From: Brassica napus
Lineage: Eukaryota; Streptophyta; Magnoliopsida; Brassicales; Brassicaceae
Direction: 5' to 3'
Length of the DNA: 64,000 nt
Assembly: GCF_020379485.1 (NCBI RefSeq)
Contig: NW_026015668.1
Coordinates: 372,001 to 436,000 of the forward strand
Shown: piece by piece, positions 35,929 to 47,036 of the stretch
How the letters are laid out: the number at the start of each line of letters is the position of its first letter
Numbering within the stretch: position 1 is the stretch's first letter
Made by a program: the position numbers and the translations under genes
Notes under the pieces: model-generated
What the model was told of the DNA's origin: nothing
The model's database searches: none
Seen by the model: only the letters and a program-made list of their open reading frames with translations

Positions 35929-37450
35929 TGATATCTTGCATATTTCCATTATCTTATCCATTCATCCATGTGCATTTTGATCATATAGACTAGGATTTAG
36001 TCATGTGTAGGTTACATTTTGCATACATGAGTCTCTATCAGGTGTTGGAGTGCCACATGGAGTTCTTGGGGCTATTTGGATGCATTTGGAGCTCAAAGGA
36101 GGTGAAATATGTGATCATTGGATGAGCAGAGCAGGGGAGCGAGGTTCCGCAGCGATGTCATGAGGTCGCTCCAAAGCACCTCTCAGAGCGACCTAGCTGG
36201 AGCGACCCCGTGAAGTCGCTCGCCATACTCACCCCGTGAAGCGACTTGCCCAGAGCGACGCGCCGAGGTCGCTCGCATCTCACACCCCTCTCGGAGCGAC
36301 CTCCTAAAGCGACGCCATGAAGTCGCTCGCGTTCTCGTCACTCCGAACAGTCTTAGATGACCCTGGAGCGACCTCTCAGAGCGACCTATCAAGGTCGCTC
36401 CCGATTCAGAGCGACCCGTTGGAGCGACACACCAAAGTCGCTCGGGACCTCTCGCCCGGAGACACCAAAAATCGGCCCTGGAGCGACCTTCCGGAGCGAC
36501 ACCTGCAAGTCGCTCCGCGTTATTTTGCTGCCGAAAATCATGACTTCTCAAGGACCTTTTTGCAATTTATTTTGGACGTTTTACATTTCTAAAACCTATG
36601 TTTTAAACATCTTTTGTAGCCACCAGGCAGACTATCTTGGATCTATTGAAAAATACACAAAAACTCTCTTGAGAAGTTCATCTCTTGGATTTTGATTGTT
36701 ATGTTCTTGTGTTCTTGTTGATTTCTTATCTATTTCTCTACATGATTAATCTGAAATCCAATATGGGTTTAAGAGGAATCATGGAGATTAGTGAGTAATC
36801 ACCTTTTGAATTCATGGGTTAGGGAGATTAAGGGTGATTAGGTTAGTTCTAGGATGTTTTAGTGTAGATCATTCTTGTTCCTTGCTAGTAGAGTATTCTT
36901 AATGCATCTTCTGAGTTGGCCACTCAAAAGTTGATCAATAGGCATTTCCCACCCGAAAGGTGTTTGATGAAATGCCTGAGACAACTCTCCTAGGCTTTTA
37001 GTATACTTTGCCAAAGACATTTGTTGTTAAAGATGCTAAGATAGCTAATAGACTTGTTAGTAATGATTGCTTTCATATTATTCAACCAAAGACATTTGAT
37101 GTTTGAGATATGTTAGCAAATGAGCATTCATCTAGACATAGAGCTTGCTTAGAATTGTGTCTAGGCTTAAGGTTGATAGTTTGATTGATCATTTGCCATC
37201 CTTAGTTCGATACTTGATCACCCAAGGTCTAATCCCTATGCCCATGAGTTCTCTTTTCCCTTAGTCAAGAAAGTATCATTCTGTTATTGCTTTCTAGTTT
37301 TAGTCATAGCTTAAAACCCATCTAAATCATTGGTTGCACTTAGATTAAGTGAGTACTTGCATTCTCAGTGCTTTGATATCCCTCAGAACTGGTTCGACAA
37401 TCACTATACTACAACATTTGTCTTAGGAGCCTTGAAAACTCCTAACATCA
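35929..37450 (+). repeat. 5' LTR of the Athila-like element
   Basis: 1522 bp, TG...CA ends, with a GC-rich array of AGCGAC/GTCGCT words in its first third and an AT-rich remainder. Its twin is at 41538-43045. Confidence 0.93.
36130..36530. repeat. GAGCGAC/GTCGCTC array in the LTR
   Basis: About twenty copies of GAGCGAC or its inverse GTCGCTC in alternating pairs (for example GGAGCGACCCCGTGAAGTCG), each pair able to fold as a hairpin. The 3' LTR carries the same array at about 41750-42110. Long open frames on both strands here follow from the repeat and are not genes. Confidence 0.88.
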
Positions 37451-37453
37451 AAT

Positions 37454-37467
37454 TGGCGCCGTTGCCA
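37454..37467 (+). other. Primer-binding site, Athila type (tRNA-Asp)
   Basis: TGGCGCCGTTGCCA starts 3 bp after the 5' LTR and matches the primer site known for Athila elements, complementary to the tRNA-Asp 3' end. Confidence 0.85.
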
Positions 37468-37507
37468 AATTCTGAGTAGATTTAAACATTGAGATTTAGT
37501 CACTTGC

Positions 37508-39058
37508 TTGAGACTAAGTCATTTTAATTTTGTTTTGTTACTGATTCTTCTTCTTCACCTACCTTTCACTTTCAGGTGTATGAACTTGAGGAGCAGGGGT
37601 CCATCAAACCTAGTTCCAATAGTAGCAGACATCAGAGCTTTTGAGAGGGAGTGTGCTAGAGCTAGAAGAGAAGAAGAACACCAGGCCCACTTGGATATTG
37701 ATATGGCAGATCCACCGCAAGGGGCAGAACACCAACCGCGGGCAGCTCGACCCATTGGCACTTACGACCGCCCCAACATACATGGTCATAGATTCGGAAT
37801 CCGAGCACCAGCTGTGGCAGCCAACAACTTTGAGGTCAAGTCAGGACTCCTCAACGTGATCGAGAACAACAAGTATCATGGCTTGGCTCTGGAGGACCCA
37901 TTTGATCACTTGGACAGGTTCGACAGCTACTGTGGGTTGTCAAAAACCAATGGTGTGTCCGAAGATGCCTTAAAGCTCAAGCTATTCCCTTTCTCTTTGG
38001 GGGATAAGGCACGTCAGTGGGAGAAGTCTCTACCCAGCGACTCTATCACCACTTGGGATGAGTGCAAGAGAGCATTCTTGGAGAAATTCTTCTCATCCTC
38101 AAGAACTGCTAAGCTGAGAAATGAGATCTCCAGTTTCCAACAGAAGAACTTGGAAGGATTCAGTGAAGCCTGGGAGAGATTCAAGGGCTACCAAGCTCAA
38201 TGCCCACACCATGGTTTCTCTAAGGAGAGCTTGCTGAGCACATTCTACCGTGGTGCTCTTCCTAAGTACAGGGCCAGACTGGATACAGCTAGCAATGGGT
38301 TCTTCTTGGGGAGAACTGAGGAAGATGCAGAGGAGCTGGTTGACAACATGGTAAAGAGTGATGCAGTCTACAGTGGAGACCACGACAGAAGCAGTCGAAC
38401 AGATGATAAGCAGACGAGGAAGGAGTTGAAAGCTCTACAGGATAAGATAGACATCCTCCTTGCTGATAAAGCCACACAAGAGCAGCTGCACTTTGTTGGT
38501 AACCCAAGCCAAGAGACACCACCTGTTGTCCATGAGGTTGAGGGTTTGGAAGGTCAGGAAGAGCTGTGTTTCATCAACAACAATGGTAGCTGGTACAAAA
38601 AAGAGCCCAACTTTCAGTACAACAACTACCAACAGAAATCCTATCCCAACAACCAACAGAGTGGTTATCCGCCTCGAAACAACCAGCAAGGCAGCTATCA
38701 ACCTCAGCAAAACCCCTCATCTGGTTCCTCTGCTCCTCAAGAGAGCAGCACTGACACCCTGCTGAAACAAATCTTGGAGTCTCAGACTAGAAGTGAGAAG
38801 CATGTTGGTTATGAGTTGAAGAACCTTCATTCCAAGATTGATGGGAGCTACAATGAGCTCAACAACAAGTTCTCACATCTTGCTTCTACAGTCAAGAATT
38901 TAGAGAATCAGTTTGCTTCCATGAACACTCACCAGACTCGCCAGCAAGGATCTCTACCTGGAAAATCTGACCAAAACCCCAAGGAGGCCAAAGCTATCAC
39001 CCTTAGGAGTGGTAAGCAGTTACCTCCTACAACCCTCACCAGGATGCTGAGAAACTAG
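37508..39058 (+). CDS. Athila-like Gag protein
   Basis: A 516-codon frame. A hydrophobic first segment precedes an in-frame ATG at 37580 (MNLRSRG), which may be the true start. The capsid-like retrotransposon gag domain spans roughly residues 115-260: LEDPFDHLDRFDSYC, LKLKLFPFSLGDKARQWEKS, EKFFSSSRTAKLRNEI, FSEAWERFKGYQAQCPHHG. A Gln/Asn-rich stretch and a coiled-coil-like segment follow (about 430-470). Gag would assemble the particle that packages element RNA. The frame stops at TAG 39056 and the next frame, offset by one base, continues the Athila protein, so one base appears lost near 39040. Otherwise well preserved. Confidence 0.9.
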   Translation: MRLSHFNFVLLLILLLHLPFTFRCMNLRSRGPSNLVPIVADIRAFERECARARREEEHQAHLDIDMADPPQGAEHQPRAARPIGTYDRPNIHGHRFGIRAPAVAANNFEVKSGLLNVIENNKYHGLALEDPFDHLDRFDSYCGLSKTNGVSEDALKLKLFPFSLGDKARQWEKSLPSDSITTWDECKRAFLEKFFSSSRTAKLRNEISSFQQKNLEGFSEAWERFKGYQAQCPHHGFSKESLLSTFYRGALPKYRARLDTASNGFFLGRTEEDAEELVDNMVKSDAVYSGDHDRSSRTDDKQTRKELKALQDKIDILLADKATQEQLHFVGNPSQETPPVVHEVEGLEGQEELCFINNNGSWYKKEPNFQYNNYQQKSYPNNQQSGYPPRNNQQGSYQPQQNPSSGSSAPQESSTDTLLKQILESQTRSEKHVGYELKNLHSKIDGSYNELNNKFSHLASTVKNLENQFASMNTHQTRQQGSLPGKSDQNPKEAKAITLRSGKQLPPTTLTRMLRN

Positions 39059-39066
39059 GTGAGGAG

Positions 39067-40020
39067 GTGGCCATCAACTTAGATGATGAAGTGGTGATTG
39101 TTGATGAGAAAATCAATGATGAAATCTTGGAGAAGATTGTGGAAGCCAAGGGTAAAGGAAAGGTTGGGGAAGAGAAGAAAACAGTGAAAGATGGTGAAGT
39201 TCTTGCTCCAGCAAGTGAGAATTCTTTTGTTCCTCCTCCCTATGAACCCAAACTACCATTCCCTGGTAGATTCAAGAGGCAGCTGCTAGAGAAGTACAAG
39301 GCTTTGTTTGACAAGCAAATGAGTGAAGCTCAGGTTGCAATGCCCATCATCGATGCTTTCATGTTGATTCCTCAATACAACAAGTTCCTGAAAGATGTTG
39401 TAGCTGCAAAGAAGAAGGAAATGGAAAGCATGATGATTCTTACCCATGAGTGCAGTGCCATCATCCAAAGGCTTGATGTTCCAGAGAAGTTAGAGGATCC
39501 AGGATGCTTCACACTACCTTGTGCTCTTGGACCTATGGTATTTGAGAAATGTCTCTGCGATTTGGGAGCTAGTGTCAGCGTGATGCCTTTGTCTGTTGCA
39601 AAGAAGCTTGGATTCACTCAGTACAAGAAGTGTAAACTCTCTCTGGTGTTAGCTGATCGTTCAGTGAAGTACCCTGTGGGCATCTTAGAGGACCTACCTG
39701 TGAAGATTGGAAAATATGAGATACCTACAGATTTTGTGGTGCTTGAGATGGGTGAGGAGGCTCAAGACCCATTGATTCTTGGAAGGCCATTCTTAGCTAC
39801 AGCAGGAGCAACTGTTAAGGTGAAAGAGGGCACGATTGATCTCCATTTGGGTAAAGGGCATGTTCTCCACTTTGACATCAAGGAGAAAATGAAGAAACCA
39901 ACTGTGTTCGGGCAAGCCTTCTACATTGAAGAGATGGGCACTCTTACTGATGAGCACCTTGAAGAGTTACCACCTGAGGACGACGAGGAGGGAGCATCTC
40001 CCTCTACTCATTCTCCATAG
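39067..40020 (+). CDS. Athila-like aspartic protease region
   Basis: A 317-codon frame continuing the Gag-Pro polyprotein after the one-base shift; homologous residues extend slightly upstream of its first ATG (DAEKLGEEV). It contains the conserved linker PPYEPKLPFPGRFKRQ, the retropepsin-type active site DLGASVSVMP (Asp near residue 165) and the flap/C-terminal part LILGRPFLATAGATV. An acidic tail ends at TAG 40018-40020. The protease would mature Gag and, in autonomous relatives, Pol. Here the reading frame ends just where reverse transcriptase should begin, giving a gag-pro-only element. No internal stop. Confidence 0.9.
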   Translation: MAINLDDEVVIVDEKINDEILEKIVEAKGKGKVGEEKKTVKDGEVLAPASENSFVPPPYEPKLPFPGRFKRQLLEKYKALFDKQMSEAQVAMPIIDAFMLIPQYNKFLKDVVAAKKKEMESMMILTHECSAIIQRLDVPEKLEDPGCFTLPCALGPMVFEKCLCDLGASVSVMPLSVAKKLGFTQYKKCKLSLVLADRSVKYPVGILEDLPVKIGKYEIPTDFVVLEMGEEAQDPLILGRPFLATAGATVKVKEGTIDLHLGKGHVLHFDIKEKMKKPTVFGQAFYIEEMGTLTDEHLEELPPEDDEEGASPSTHSP

Positions 40021-41537
40021 AAGGTAACCCACTACTTTCCCTTGTATATACCATTTTGCATATTAGTTTTCTCTTTTTGGGTATCTCTCTCTCCTTGACA
40101 ACACAGAGACTGTGTCATTTAAGTTTGGGGGAGGTACCAAGTATTTGATCACGTTTGCTTTGATGATTTTGTGTCTCATGCATTGCATTATACATATATA
40201 TTTGCATAAAAAAAAAAATTCATTTAGTTTGCATCATTGGCATTTCTAGGAGAGTCTAGAGCATATAGGTTGCATTGGGAGCAATGATTTTAAATGCCTT
40301 GTAAAGAACACTACGTTGCACCTGAGTAGCTTTTGCACCTCTCAAAAACACTTGTATGCTTCGAGCCTTGAAGACTCTTCCTGAAACTTGTTGATTGCTG
40401 AAACTCAGTCTTTGAAGCCAACTACAACCTTATTTGAACTGAACGAACTTAATGCTTCTTGCTCATGGTCCCTTGTGTACTGAGTCATGGCTATACACAC
40501 TTGAGTTGTCACATCCTTTATGCCAATCTTATTTTGACAAACTCTAGTGGTAGACCACTCCCAAAACCTTTCCCTTCTTTTAAGCTTTCATTGTTTGATG
40601 AGTGAGGCCTTCTTCGGAAAGTCTTACATGTGCATAATGTTGAGAGTATCGGGAACGACAATTCTTGATCTTCATTCTTGCTAGATTGGGCACTTTATTG
40701 TCTAGCTATAGGTGGGGGGTGAGAGTTGTGATTATGATTTGGGAGCAATGAAAAAGAAAAAGAAATGACTCTTTGTGTTTAAGTGAATTGTCTTATTGGG
40801 ATAGGTAGAAAAACTTCTAGCTCAAGTTATGAAAAGTCTTGGCCCCCATCTAAAAAAAAATAAAAATAAAATAAAAATAAAAATAAAAAAAAGAAAAGAA
40901 AAAGAAAGAAAAAGGGGGCTAGCAAGGTTGTTAGGAGCTAAGAAATGTTTTGAGGTTGTGAAAAATCCCTTGTAGATTTCACAGAGAAAGAGTTGATGTT
41001 CTTAGGATCTTTTGGCGAGAGATGTGAGTTGGTTTGACATTGGGAAATGATTGTGTGATTGTATGTTTGGGAAAAGGGTAGAACAATGGAGATTGAGCAT
41101 TGTATGCATGAGTTGATCCCTTTCTTAGATATATTATGTGCAATGTCAAGGCTAATTGTTTCGAGAGTAAACCACCTTAAAGATTTTATGTTTCGAACCT
41201 CTTGAATCACTTGAATAAAAGCCTTCCCTCACCCAACCAAATGACTTGGACCAACTGACCATTTGCAAGAATTCACCTGATGTTTTGTGCTTAATGAATG
41301 TGAGAGTTGGTTGATTTGAATGTGTGGATGCTTGATGATGAGTGTAAGGGCAAAAAGAGTTGAGATAGGCCTAGAGAAGCTAGAGTGTAATAAGAGAGTG
41401 TGCTCATGCTGGATTAGATGTTGAATCGAGTACTAGTTGTGTTTCTTTTGGCTATGAGCTCCCACCTTCAAACCTCTCTCCCTATGAGTTCTAGAAAGTT
41501 CACTTGTGGACAAGTAAAAGAACAAGTTTGGGGGAGT
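40021..41537 (+). other. Non-coding 3' internal region with two polypurine tracts
   Basis: No open frame resembling pol or env. The 13-mer AAGTTTGGGGGAG occurs at 40121-40133 and again at 41524-41536, the latter immediately before the 3' LTR and so the functional polypurine tract. An A-rich simple repeat lies at 40850-40912. Confidence 0.75.
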
Positions 41538-43045
41538 TGATATCTTGCATATTTCCATTATCTTATCAATTCATCCATGTGCATTTTGATCATATAGACT
41601 AGGATTTAGTCATGTGTAGGTTACATTTTGCATACATGAGTCTCTATCAGGTGTTGGAGTGCCACATGGAGTTCTTGGGGCTATTTGGATGCATTTGGAG
41701 CTCAAAGGAGGTGAAATATGTGATCATTGGATGAGCAGAGCAGGGGAGCGAGGTTCCGCAGCGACGTCATGAGGTCGCTCCAAAGCACCTCTCAGAGCGA
41801 CCTAGCTGGAGCGACCCCGTGAAGTCGCTCGCCATACTCACCCCGTGAAGCGACGCGCCGAGGTCGCTCGCATCTCACACCCCTCTCGGAGCGACCTCCT
41901 AAAGCGACGCCATGAAGTCGCTCGCGTTCTCGTCACTCCGAACAGTCTTAGATGACCCTGGAGCGACCTCTCAGAGCGACCTATCAAGGTCGCTCCCGAT
42001 TCAGAGCGACTCGTTGGAGCGACACACCAAAGTCGCTCAGACCTCTCGCCCGGAGACACCAAAAATCGGCCCTGGAGCGACCTTCCGGAGCGACACCTGC
42101 AAGTCGCTCCGCGTTATTTTGCTGCCGAAAATCATGACTTCTCAAGGACCTTTTTGCAATTTATTTTGGACGTTTTACATTTCTAAAACCTATGTTTTAA
42201 ACATGTTTTGTAGCCGGCAGGCAGACTATCTTGGATCTATTGAAAAATACACAAAAACTCTCTAGAGAAGTTCATCTCTTGGATTTTTGATTGTTACGTT
42301 CTTGTGTTCTTGTTGATTTCTTATTTATTTCTCTACATGATTAATCTGAAATCCAATATGAGTTTAAGAGGAATCATGGAGATTAGTGAGTAATCACCTT
42401 TTGAATTCATGAGTTAGGGAGATTAAGGGTGATTAGGTTAGTTCTAGGATGTTTTAGTGTAGATCATTCTTGTTCCTTGCTAGTAGAGTATTCTTAATGC
42501 ATCTTCTGAGTTGGCCACTCAAAAGTTGATCAATAGGCATTTCCCACCCGAAAGGTGTTTGATGAAATGCCTGAGACAACTCTCCTAGGCTTTTAGTATA
42601 CTTTGCCAAAGACATTTGTTGTTAAAGATGCTAAGATAGCTAATAGACTTGTTAGTAATGATTGCTTTCATATTATTCAACCAAAGATATTTGATGTTTG
42701 AGATATGTTAGCAAATGAGCATTCATCTAGACATGGAGCTTGCTTAGAATTGTGTCTAGGCTTAAGGTTGATAGTTTGATTGATCGTTTGCCATCCTTAG
42801 TTCGATACTTGATCACCCAAGGTCTAATCCCTATGCCCATGAGTTCTCTTTTCCATTAGTCAAGAAAGTATCATTCTGTTATTGCTTTCTAGTTTTAGTC
42901 ATAGCTTAAAACCCATTTAAATCATTGGTTGCACTTAGATTAAGTGAGTACTTGCATTCTCAGTGCTTTGATATCCCTCAGAACTGGTTCGACAATCACT
43001 ATACTACACCATTTGTCTTAGGAGCCTTGAAAACTCCTAACATCA
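41538..43045 (+). repeat. 3' LTR of the Athila-like element
   Basis: 1508 bp, nearly identical to 35929-37450. It lacks 14 bp (between two GCGAC words near 41850) that the 5' copy has. Confidence 0.93.
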
Positions 43046-43387
43046 ACCTGAAGAATGGCCAGCATTTGAAGGCTACCTGGAAGACATTAAGCTTCTCAGA
43101 AGAAGTTTCCTCAACTCATAAATCATTCATGTTCATCAAACGACAAACCTCAAGGCGGATAGTTTAGCACGCAGTGCTAGGAAACAACCATCTTTCGCCG
43201 TACATTTGGATGCAGAGTTACCACTTTGGTTTACAGAGTCAACATGAGTCTGTGAATGTTTGCTGTCAAAAAAAAAAAACCCTGAATATTTGTTAAGACA
43301 ACAAATAGTGTAGTTCATAGAACTAAAATAATTGTTTGTGACAAAATAACATTTTCTTTTCTAAGATAATATTTGTTAAAGAATAAA

Positions 43388-44990
43388 TGGAAATTGCCAA
43401 AAATACCACACACGTGCATCAATACAAAAAATCATATTTAAAGATATTTACAACCCTAGGGTTAACTAATCTAAGCTAAGGGTTTAGAGTTGAGAGGTGG
43501 GGTAGAGTTCTGAAATGTGAAATTTAAGATTCTAATAAATATATAAATAAATACTTAAAAATATAAAAACAATTTAAAATAGTTTCAAAACTAATTTTCA
43601 ATTTTCAAAAAGAAATTTTGAAAAAACAAATATTCGAAAAAAATCAAAATTTTTTTTTTTAAAAAGTTCGAATATGAAAAGTATAATTCGAAAAAATAAA
43701 AAATAATTATATATTTATTTTTTATTTATTTAAATAATCATTTATTATGTATATAGAGAACAATGATATAAGAGTCTTTTGCCTCTTAATGAAAATATAT
43801 TTTTGAAAATTTTTCTTTAGAGGTGGTAAACATGAATAATGATATCAAAAAAGTGCTAAATATGAAAATTCTCCAAGAATAAAATGACTATTATACTCTT
43901 ATTTATAATTAAATGATTAATTAAATTTACTATAAAATTAACTTATTTTCTCTACACAAATAATTAAATTATATATTTAATAAATATATATTTAATATTT
44001 AAGCTTATGATTTAGTTATGAGAGTTTATGGCTTATCATTTATGAGGTAAATTAAGATTAGGGAAATTGTCAAAAATATCACATTCATAATACAACTTTT
44101 CATGTTTACCCTAAGTACTTTTACTCTTAGTTTTAAAGAGAGACATTTATAACCCTAAGTTAACTAATCTAGACTTATGGTTTAGAGTTGAGGGGCGGAG
44201 TAGGATTTTTGGAATGTGGATTTTAGGATTTTGCTAAATATAAAAATAAATACTTCAAATTTTTTTAAAAATAGTTTCAAAATTTGTTTTTGAATTTCAA
44301 AAAAAAAAATCGATAAAAAATTTTGAATTTGAAAAAGTATTGAAAAACATTTTTGAAATTTTTTATTTTTTATTTTTTTAAAAAATATTTTTTTATTATA
44401 TATATAAGGAGCAAGGATATAAGAGTCTTTTGTCTCTTAATGAAGAAAGTATTTTTCAAAAGAAGAATTTTTATGTTTACCACTTTTTTGATACTCATAT
44501 TCATGTTTACCACCACTAAAGAAGCATTTTAAAAAAACCTTATTGATTAAGAGGCAAAAAAACTCTTATATCATTGTTCTAACTATAGATAACAAAAAAT
44601 TATTTAAATAAATAAAAAATAAAAAAATAATTTTTTTATGCTTTCCAATTATACTTTTTCAAATTCGAACTTTTTATAGTTTTTTATTTTGTTTTCCGAT
44701 GTTTTTTCAAAAATTTCCTTTTGAAAATCGAAAATTATTTTTGAAACTATTTTTGAATTTTTCAATATTTTTTAAGTATTTATTTATGTATTTATTAGAA
44801 TACTAAATTTTACATTTTAAAATTTCTATCTCACCCCTCAACTCTAAACCCTAAGTCTAGATTAATTTACCATAGAGTTATAAATATCTTTTTCATCTTT
44901 AAAATTGAGGAAAAAAGTGGTTAGTGTAAACATGAAAAGTGGTATTATGAATGTGGTATTTTTGCAATTTTTCTTTGAAAATATATCTTT
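43388..44990. repeat. Cluster of three related inverted-repeat elements
   Basis: Ends of type GAAATTGCCAAAAATACCAC and inverse GTGGTATTTTTGCAATTTTTC. Shared blocks AACCCTAAGTTAACTAATCTA, AGAGTCTTTTGCCTCTTAATG and ATTCATGTTTACCACC occur at about 43440-43870, 44150-44520 and, inverted, 44550-44960. This looks like nested non-autonomous elements with long terminal inverted repeats, probably Mutator-like. The transcript would fold into long hairpins. Confidence 0.6.
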
Positions 44991-45300
44991 AGTAGTGGTA
45001 AAGATGAATAATGGTACTAACAATGTGATAAACATAAAAATTCTCCTTAAGATTAAGGTTAGGTTACGATTGTTTATTTATTCATTGTTTAATGAATATT
45101 ATTTATATATTATTTTGCCATAAATTTTTTTGTGGAGAATTTCAATTTTCCACAAATTTTCTATTACTTTCCAAATATACCATTAGATGAAATCATCTTC
45201 ATAAATACTTTATTTTAGAATAATTTCTATTTTACCACAAATTTGATATCATTTTTTAAATTTCCTCTAAAGGATAACTATTTACATAAGTACCTTAAGT

Positions 45301-46292
45301 TTTTTTTTTTTTAATGAAATTTTAAATTGATTGATCATCACTAAAATAATATATGTACAACTATGAGTAGTTCATACAACTTTGAAAAAGAATTCTAGAG
45401 CTCTAAATTGCAGTGTCATGAGCTACAAACCACCTGACCATTAGACCTTGCAGTCTCGGATTGAGAGTGTACTTTGTAGAAGAATGTGATTTCTAACTGT
45501 CTTATCAATTAACTTTGCAAGCCGCTCGATTGTCTTATGGCTGATACTGTGCTTCCTCTCATTGCGTTCCCGCCAGATGAAGTAAATGGTGACTTGCAGG
45601 ACCAGTCGAAGGAGTATGAAAGTCAGGCGGTCGTATGATCTGGACAGCATTGTGGACAATGTAATGTCCCAGTCTGGATCCGGATCAGTCCCAAACAAAT
45701 TCCCTACCATCTTCAGCCAAAGAGTGAAAGTATAAGGACACGCAAAGAACATGTGGTCTCTAGTCTCGTCTGGTTCACCACAATAGAGGCAATGTTGCGG
45801 TTGACCCCACCGTCGAGAACGATGACCTGTGGCGAGCCTATCCTTGACTGCGAGCCAAGTGATGAAAGCAAAGCGATGAACACCTTGAGGGAACCAAACA
45901 ATTTTACTCCATAGTACAGTCTCCTTATGCACCCTGATTTAATTCCAAGTTTCAGATGAAATAAACTTAGTACCATAATCATTATCACCACGCTTCCATA
46001 ATACTTCATCCCTTCCATCCGTTAACGTTAACTGAAACGTACGTTTCTCTGTAACTAGCTTTGGATATGTCTGTAACGACATCGGCGAAATCTCCATTGA
46101 CCCTCTCTAGGGACATCACAAATCCTCATATCTCTACTGATGCCCAGCTTTTGTGTACCAAGTTCACCAGCAATCTCAATAAGTCTTCCTTTAGGAAACC
46201 ACAGATCAGTCCAGAACCTTGCTGTGCTGCCATCCTTAACATCCATCAAAAGGAAGCCTTTTGCCAGAGACCGAAACTTCAGCAGCTTGCAA
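45301..46292 (-). pseudogene. 5'-truncated LINE 3' end (zinc-binding RT-associated domain), minus strand
   Basis: Minus-strand pieces read FLLMDVKDGSTARFWTDLW (from about 46290), then after stops RFAFITWLAVKDRLATG and the zf-RVT zinc motif CLYCGEPDETRDHMFFACP, followed by YFIWRERNERKH. The order matches the C-terminal zinc domain of plant L1 ORF2. A T run at 45301-45313 on the plus strand is its A-tail. An in-frame stop just before the zinc domain (near 45950) and another near 46055, plus the 5' truncation, make it a dead copy. No clear target duplication. Confidence 0.85.
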
Positions 46293-46299
46293 CCATAAT

Positions 46300-46640
46300 T
46301 TATAAATGTCTACTACTAATTTATAAAATATTTATAAAAGTTTATAAACTCAACCCTACCTCCTAAATACTAAACCATTAATAATAAACACTAAAAAATC
46401 TAAATATTAAAGTATTTTTTGAATGAATGTATTATTGAAAGGTTGTAGCCAACTTATTATATTTCAAGCAATTAATCTTAAATTTGTGGTAAAAGTTAAA
46501 TTAACTCTTTTAAATCATTTATAAATATCTAAAATAATTTATACAATATTTATAGAAGTTTATAAACTCAACTCACTTCCTATATGCTAGATTCTAAAAA
46601 ATAATCAGTAGACTCAAATGTTAATGTATTTTTGACCGTG
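46300..46640. repeat. Degenerate tandem repeat of about 190 bp
   Basis: TTTATAAACTCAACCC with preceding AATATTTATAAAAG and following TAAATACTAAACC occurs at about 46320-46440, and a diverged copy (TTTATAGAAGTTTATAAACT) at about 46520-46640. Confidence 0.55.
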
Positions 46641-46863
46641 GCCGTGGCGCATGCTTTTTGTAAAGCTTTTTCGTCAATTTTATAGTCAAGCTCCATCCAA
46701 TCGTCAAATCCGTCGAAGAAAAAGAAACAAACAGCGCAAAGAAGAGAGATTATTATGTTCCTGAATAATTATCAATTGAACAAATATTGTTACAGATTCT
46801 ACATTTCTATCTTAGCGATTAATCAACTTGACCGTCAACGTACGAAGCTAGCCGTGAGTCACG

Positions 46864-47036
46864 GGTCCAAATCAATGAAGTATGTAGAAATTTGAAAACA
46901 AGTGGCCCGAATCATTGATTAGAAGACTTGGAAAAATATAGCCTGTCCGACGACTTGAGTCAATCAACATAAGTATGTGGACAATTTTGAGACAAATGGC
47001 CCAACTGATTGATTGGAAGACTTGGCAAAGTCAAGA
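46864..47036 (+). promoter_or_regulatory. Duplicated segment in the receptor-like protein promoter
   Basis: Two diverged copies of about 75 bp (46865-46938 and 46959-47034) share AAGTATGTRGA, GTGGCCCRA/ATGGCCCAA and GATTGGAAGACTTGG. GTCAAC/TTGACC words resembling W-boxes lie nearby (46635, 46829). A TATA-like word CATATAAAAAC is at about 47079-47089. A regulatory role is inferred. Confidence 0.4.

Larger units (their letters stand above)
35929..43045 (+). mobile_element. Athila-like Ty3/gypsy element with gag and protease only
   Basis: LTRs 35929-37450 and 41538-43045 both run TGATATCTTGC to CCTAACATCA. Target duplication ACCTG is at 35924-35928 and 43046-43050. Primer site at 37454, gag and protease frames, no reverse transcriptase, RNase H or integrase, then 1.5 kb non-coding and a polypurine tract. 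The LTRs are almost identical apart from a 14-bp indel and a few substitutions, so the insertion is recent. It must have used enzymes from a full relative (inference). Confidence 0.93.
35405..43276 (+). pseudogene. 5'-truncated LINE 3' end (RNase H domain), split by an LTR element
   Basis: 35448-35928 reads as the C-terminal part of a plant L1 protein: FAWIIWYIWKSRKNKVF, then an RNase H fold with CFTDGSW, a conserved Glu in YSEIEALIWAMECM and ATDCSQL. The continuation is at 43051-43246 (EEWPAF, then LKADSLARSARKQ and a stop), followed by an A-tail ending near 43276. Frame disruption near 43115 and the truncated start show it is dead. Words AAACCCAGAATAT (35392-35404) and AAACCCTGAATAT (43277-43289) match at 12 of 13 positions and may be its target duplication. 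The RNase H would degrade RNA in RNA-DNA hybrids during target-primed reverse transcription. Confidence 0.85.

Noticed and set aside
36183..36695. Open frames of more than 100 codons on both strands in the Athila-like LTR, repeated at 41838-42265
   Set aside because: They arise from the GAGCGAC/GTCGCTC repeat, lack any domain, and occur on both strands in both LTRs.
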